This document shows, piece by piece, positions 60,550 to 64,000 of a stretch of DNA of 64,000 bases. The notes under the pieces are model-generated. The model was not told where the DNA came from and did not search any database. It worked only from the letters and a program-made list of their open reading frames with translations. How positions within the stretch are numbered: position 1 is the stretch's first letter; each line of letters starts with the position of its first letter. A program made the position numbers and the translations under genes. Source of the DNA: Ceratodon purpureus (taxonomy: Eukaryota; Streptophyta; Bryopsida; Pseudoditrichales; Ditrichaceae); contig CM026421.1 in NCBI GenBank assembly GCA_014871385.1, positions 13,679,117 to 13,743,116 on the forward strand, in the 5' to 3' direction.

Positions 60550-62100
60550 CTCGTGACTGAAGCTATGAGAAGTTCAAACGTGGTCCTGTAGACGAGGCCT
60601 TAGCTTAGCGTTGAGTAACTTGCCCTGCCCGGTTGTGCACACCTCGGGGAGGCGTTGAGGTTAGCAAGAAGGGAGCTGGCCACCACCGGGTCTAAGCCGA
60701 CGCGGATGGTTGGGCAGCTGGTGATGGGGGTGCGCCTCCTTAACTTTATTTTTAGCAGAAGGGAAAACCAAAAACGCGACTCTCGCCAGCTTGCAATGGG
60801 TGGAGGCTGGTAACTTGGAAGTTGGCATCATAAACCACGCGTGAGACAGTGCGTTGACACTTGCGGGTTTCCAGTCGAGGAAATGAATTTTTCTCATTTT
60901 TCCCTGCCCGAGATGGCGGGTCTTGGCGGGCAGTGCGTGGCCGTTCCCGCTTCGAACGTGCCCAAATTCTACATCATGGGCTTTTCCTTTTCTTTGCATT
61001 TTCTTTTCCTTTGAGGAGAATGATTCATTTTAGGGTACTGGATACTTGTTAGTTGAGCTACGAAACTTTTTATTACATGGTAATGATCAAGTTGGGGTAA
61101 TTTGATTGCAGGAAACAGATACGGTAGTGGTGCAGGAAAGACGGTGAGAACGATCTGCATATGTGTGGATTTGTACAGTTTATTTTTTCTTCTGATGAAA
61201 ATGTCCTGCGTGTGGATTTGTACAGTTGTCATGACAAATGGATCAGTTATATCAGAGCTTGAGTGCCATCTTGATGGGTGGCTTTATGACCCATGTGTAC
61301 AACGCTGCGGTAAGTTATATCGCACATCATAAGAGGAAATCTTGGGAGTATGAGCAGTTTTCATCAGTACTGTATCAGGTGGAAACCTTTTTCTTCTCTT
61401 CTCTCCCTGCACAAGTTCTATTTCTTATTAGGCCTTCCATTTCTTTTCTTGGCCTCTGAAAGATTCTTTCAAGTTGGTATGCAAACTCCCTTCGAGGTAT
61501 GATAATTTAAAACGTCGAACTCGAATGAACTTCCCCTAACACTTCACTTCACTACAGTACTGTGTCTCGAGAGTCAAAGTCCTCAACGTCGATAACGCGG
61601 TCGTTCGGGTGCAATGGCGCATCATGTGATGAACAGTGTGAAACTCACATGCCAGAAACCAAAACTAAAGCCGATGTTAATGAATGGCACCGCAATTACA
61701 GATCCTTATTTAGCCTATCACTGTATAATTGAGCTTCAATTTGGCGTTTTTCGTTGCTGTTCCCAATACCGCAAGCTCCTGGTAGCTTCGACTTGCCCCT
61801 GATTATGAGAATTGTCTACCCAAGAATGGTTTCGGCAAGATGGAGGTTGCCGAGCTCAAGTGCGGCAGGTGGTGAGTTTTAGTTGGACGATTCTACTAAA
61901 CATGTACGGTAAGTTGTTAGCGATGGCTCAACATTGTACCTTCGATCTTCAAAATCCCCGTGGCCAAACCACAATCCGGGACTCTAAGCTGATGGTTATT
62001 CCGGGTTTGAAAGTGGGTATACTTTTCATTTGCTTGCTTCCAAAGGTGATAATCATGCTTTCAGAAACTTATGAGGTTTGTTCAGATGTATCATGATCCA
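60550..62100. other. RALF upstream region and uncertain exon-like pieces
   Basis: Short GT-AG-bounded pieces occur (for example GCAG|GAAACAGATACGG at 61111 and AACGCTGCG|GTAAGT at 61303-61316), but no product can be assembled or recognised. Confidence 0.3.
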
Positions 62101-64000
62101 TTAATTTTGTCTTTTGAATATATGCTTAGCCCCTATATGTTGTAACATGTCTTTCTAAATCATGTCTATGCTGAAAGAGCGATACTATATGTAAATGAAA
62201 TATCCTGTCAATATCAATGTACTTACACTTGTCCTCATTTAATCACAAACATGAGGGAGATTCTTTCCGGTTCATACATGTGATGACCACTTAAAAGCCC
62301 TCAATGACATCATTTATAAAATACATAATAATTGAGAATATAAATTAAATACAAAATGGTTTATTAAAGGTTATAGAATTGTAGATACTTCTTGTAGTGA
62401 ATTAAAATCAATTATTAATATAGAATTATGGAAATATTTACTAAATCTCTGCTAAAAAACATATATCATATACTATTAAATTAAAGTGTATTATTTTTTA
62501 AACGGATTGATGGGAGAATTTTGAGAATTTGTCTTTCTATCAATTATATATGAAAAAATGAACAACTTCTAATGAACAAGATCCAAAATCTCATATATGC
62601 TTGTGTCTTGATGTATTTCAATGTCTCTGTTAGTTTAATTTATAAAGTTAGTCTTTTGATAAAATATAAAAAATACATTTTTGATGCCATCCACATGATT
62701 TTTCACATTGAATGTACGATAACTGTTTTTAACCTTCAAATATAGACTAGGATTGTGTAATTTTTGTAATAAATATCAAAGTTGTGTAAGAAGTGATAAC
62801 TAATTAATGATGGATGTCTAGTTAAAAATTGTTTTTTTTAGATATTTTACCACATTTACTACATGTATCACATTCTTAATTCCAAATTCAATTTCTACAC
62901 AATACTATGAAATACATCTTTAAGAGAAACTAAAACATATATCATTCAAAGTTTTTAAATGTCCATGATGGAGGTTGTTTTATTTTGCTTAAATATGGCA
63001 CCAATCTAACGGCCAACATGCTAGTAAATGTAATTATAAACCTCCATGGAACCATTGTTGTCAAATGTGTTTTTGGAAATTTTAGGCCAGTTTCTCTTTG
63101 ATGTTAATTTTGAGAGTAATTTTTTGGAAAACTTTGCAATCATAGGAAATCAAATAAAATAAAAAAATGCTTGTAGAAATAAAAAAATAAATCACTTGAA
63201 GTTCAAAAGAATTTATACTCTCATGAGTCAATTTTATCTAATAAATGCAACTCCAAAATTTGTACTACACTCTTCTACGACATTTGGGATTTTTCATACA
63301 AACAACCATTATGATCTAAGTTTTCGGGATTATAAAAGCAAATCTTTCTACAGTGGAAAAAAATTGTTCTAAAAGTATTAAATTTTTTGTTACCTAGATA
63401 TCACATGTGATATAAGACACCAAATAATAATGTATTTGTATTTATTGGACTTATTTATATAAATGAATAAAAACAAATGCTAGTTTATCAACCTATATAC
63501 AATAATGAAATATGCATATTCAACAAATATTCATGGTGATTCGGTTGTTATACATCCATTTTAAATATCATATTATATTACTATTTATAGATTTAAAATA
63601 TCAAAGCATTAATTTTACAGTTCTTAAGTGTCCAATGATATCTTTCAAATGGAAGATTTTACAAAACCATTATAAAGTATTGTTTCGATGAGTATTTTAG
63701 AGATGATGGACAAATGGAAGTTATGACTTTAAATGTAGTCTCTATCTTATACACTGAAATTCAACTATGCTAATACTAGTATTTGAAATTTATGATTAGA
63801 ATTTTAATCTAAATTTAATTACATATAAAATACATTAGAAATTTTAGAAATTAAAAAAACTAAATGGTATATTCTCCACATGATACTTTTTTGAAAATTT
63901 ATCACCTCATCTCGTTAAGGTCATTTTTTAAGTAAAGCCAATGGAAATTTGCTTTGGTCAAAATTTCACGTGTTGCTTAATTTTTTTATTTTTTTAATGA
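62101..64000. other. AT-rich intergenic DNA, no gene seen
   Basis: Very AT-rich; no coding segment, tandem array or inverted ends recognised. Confidence 0.5.

Overview
The window is nuclear DNA of a land plant. Genes are split by many short GT-AG introns, intergenic DNA is AT-rich, and the products are plant-specific (UVR8, a RALF peptide, a PSTAIRE CDKA, a phytyl-ester-synthase-like acyltransferase, a plastid class IV aminotransferase, an mTERF protein). Gene compactness, 5'-UTR introns and the degree of divergence from flowering-plant proteins suggest a bryophyte, perhaps a moss. That placement is an inference; no species marker is visible.

Region 1 (1-20.9 kb) is repeat- and relic-rich. 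It starts with a decayed gene (79-1524) that pairs a U1-type zinc finger with a 2-oxoglutarate/Fe(II) dioxygenase-like domain of possible TET/JBP type. An 873-bp terminal-inverted-repeat element (3251-4123) follows, then a truncated ArfGAP gene of which only the first two exons remain (5873-6179). Next come a tiny LINE-type tail insertion with target-site duplications (6870-7001), a decayed En/Spm-like transposon gene (9979-13550), a very regular 52-bp minisatellite (14007-14526), a 198-bp MITE-like element and a dispersed AT-rich repeat.

Region 2 (20.9-33 kb) holds three intact genes: an mTERF protein with an RG-rich N-terminal part and an acidic tail (+, 21160-25423), a small secreted arabinogalactan-like peptide (+, 26363-26653), and an 18-exon plastid esterase/acyltransferase of the phytyl ester synthase family (-, 27522-32987) that appears to use a 16-nt microexon.

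Region 3 (33-42 kb) is very AT-rich. It contains a direct duplication, an AT minisatellite and a decayed array of protein-kinase fragments (possibly Wee1-like) embedded in repeating units of about 1.4-2.3 kb.

Region 4 (42-60.6 kb) is gene-rich: UVR8 (+, 43095-46955), a 95-bp-arm inverted repeat (47611-47831), a D-amino-acid transaminase/aminodeoxychorismate lyase-like gene (+, 49047-51888), CDKA (+, 54819-57626; exactly 294 codons) and a RALF peptide (-, 60106-60477). The rest (60.6-64 kb) has no gene I can support.

The intact genes are unrelated housekeeping and signalling loci, not a cluster or pathway. The most unusual material is the zinc-finger/dioxygenase relic, the decayed transposon reading frames whose interrupting stops are all TAG, the kinase-fragment array and the long hairpin.
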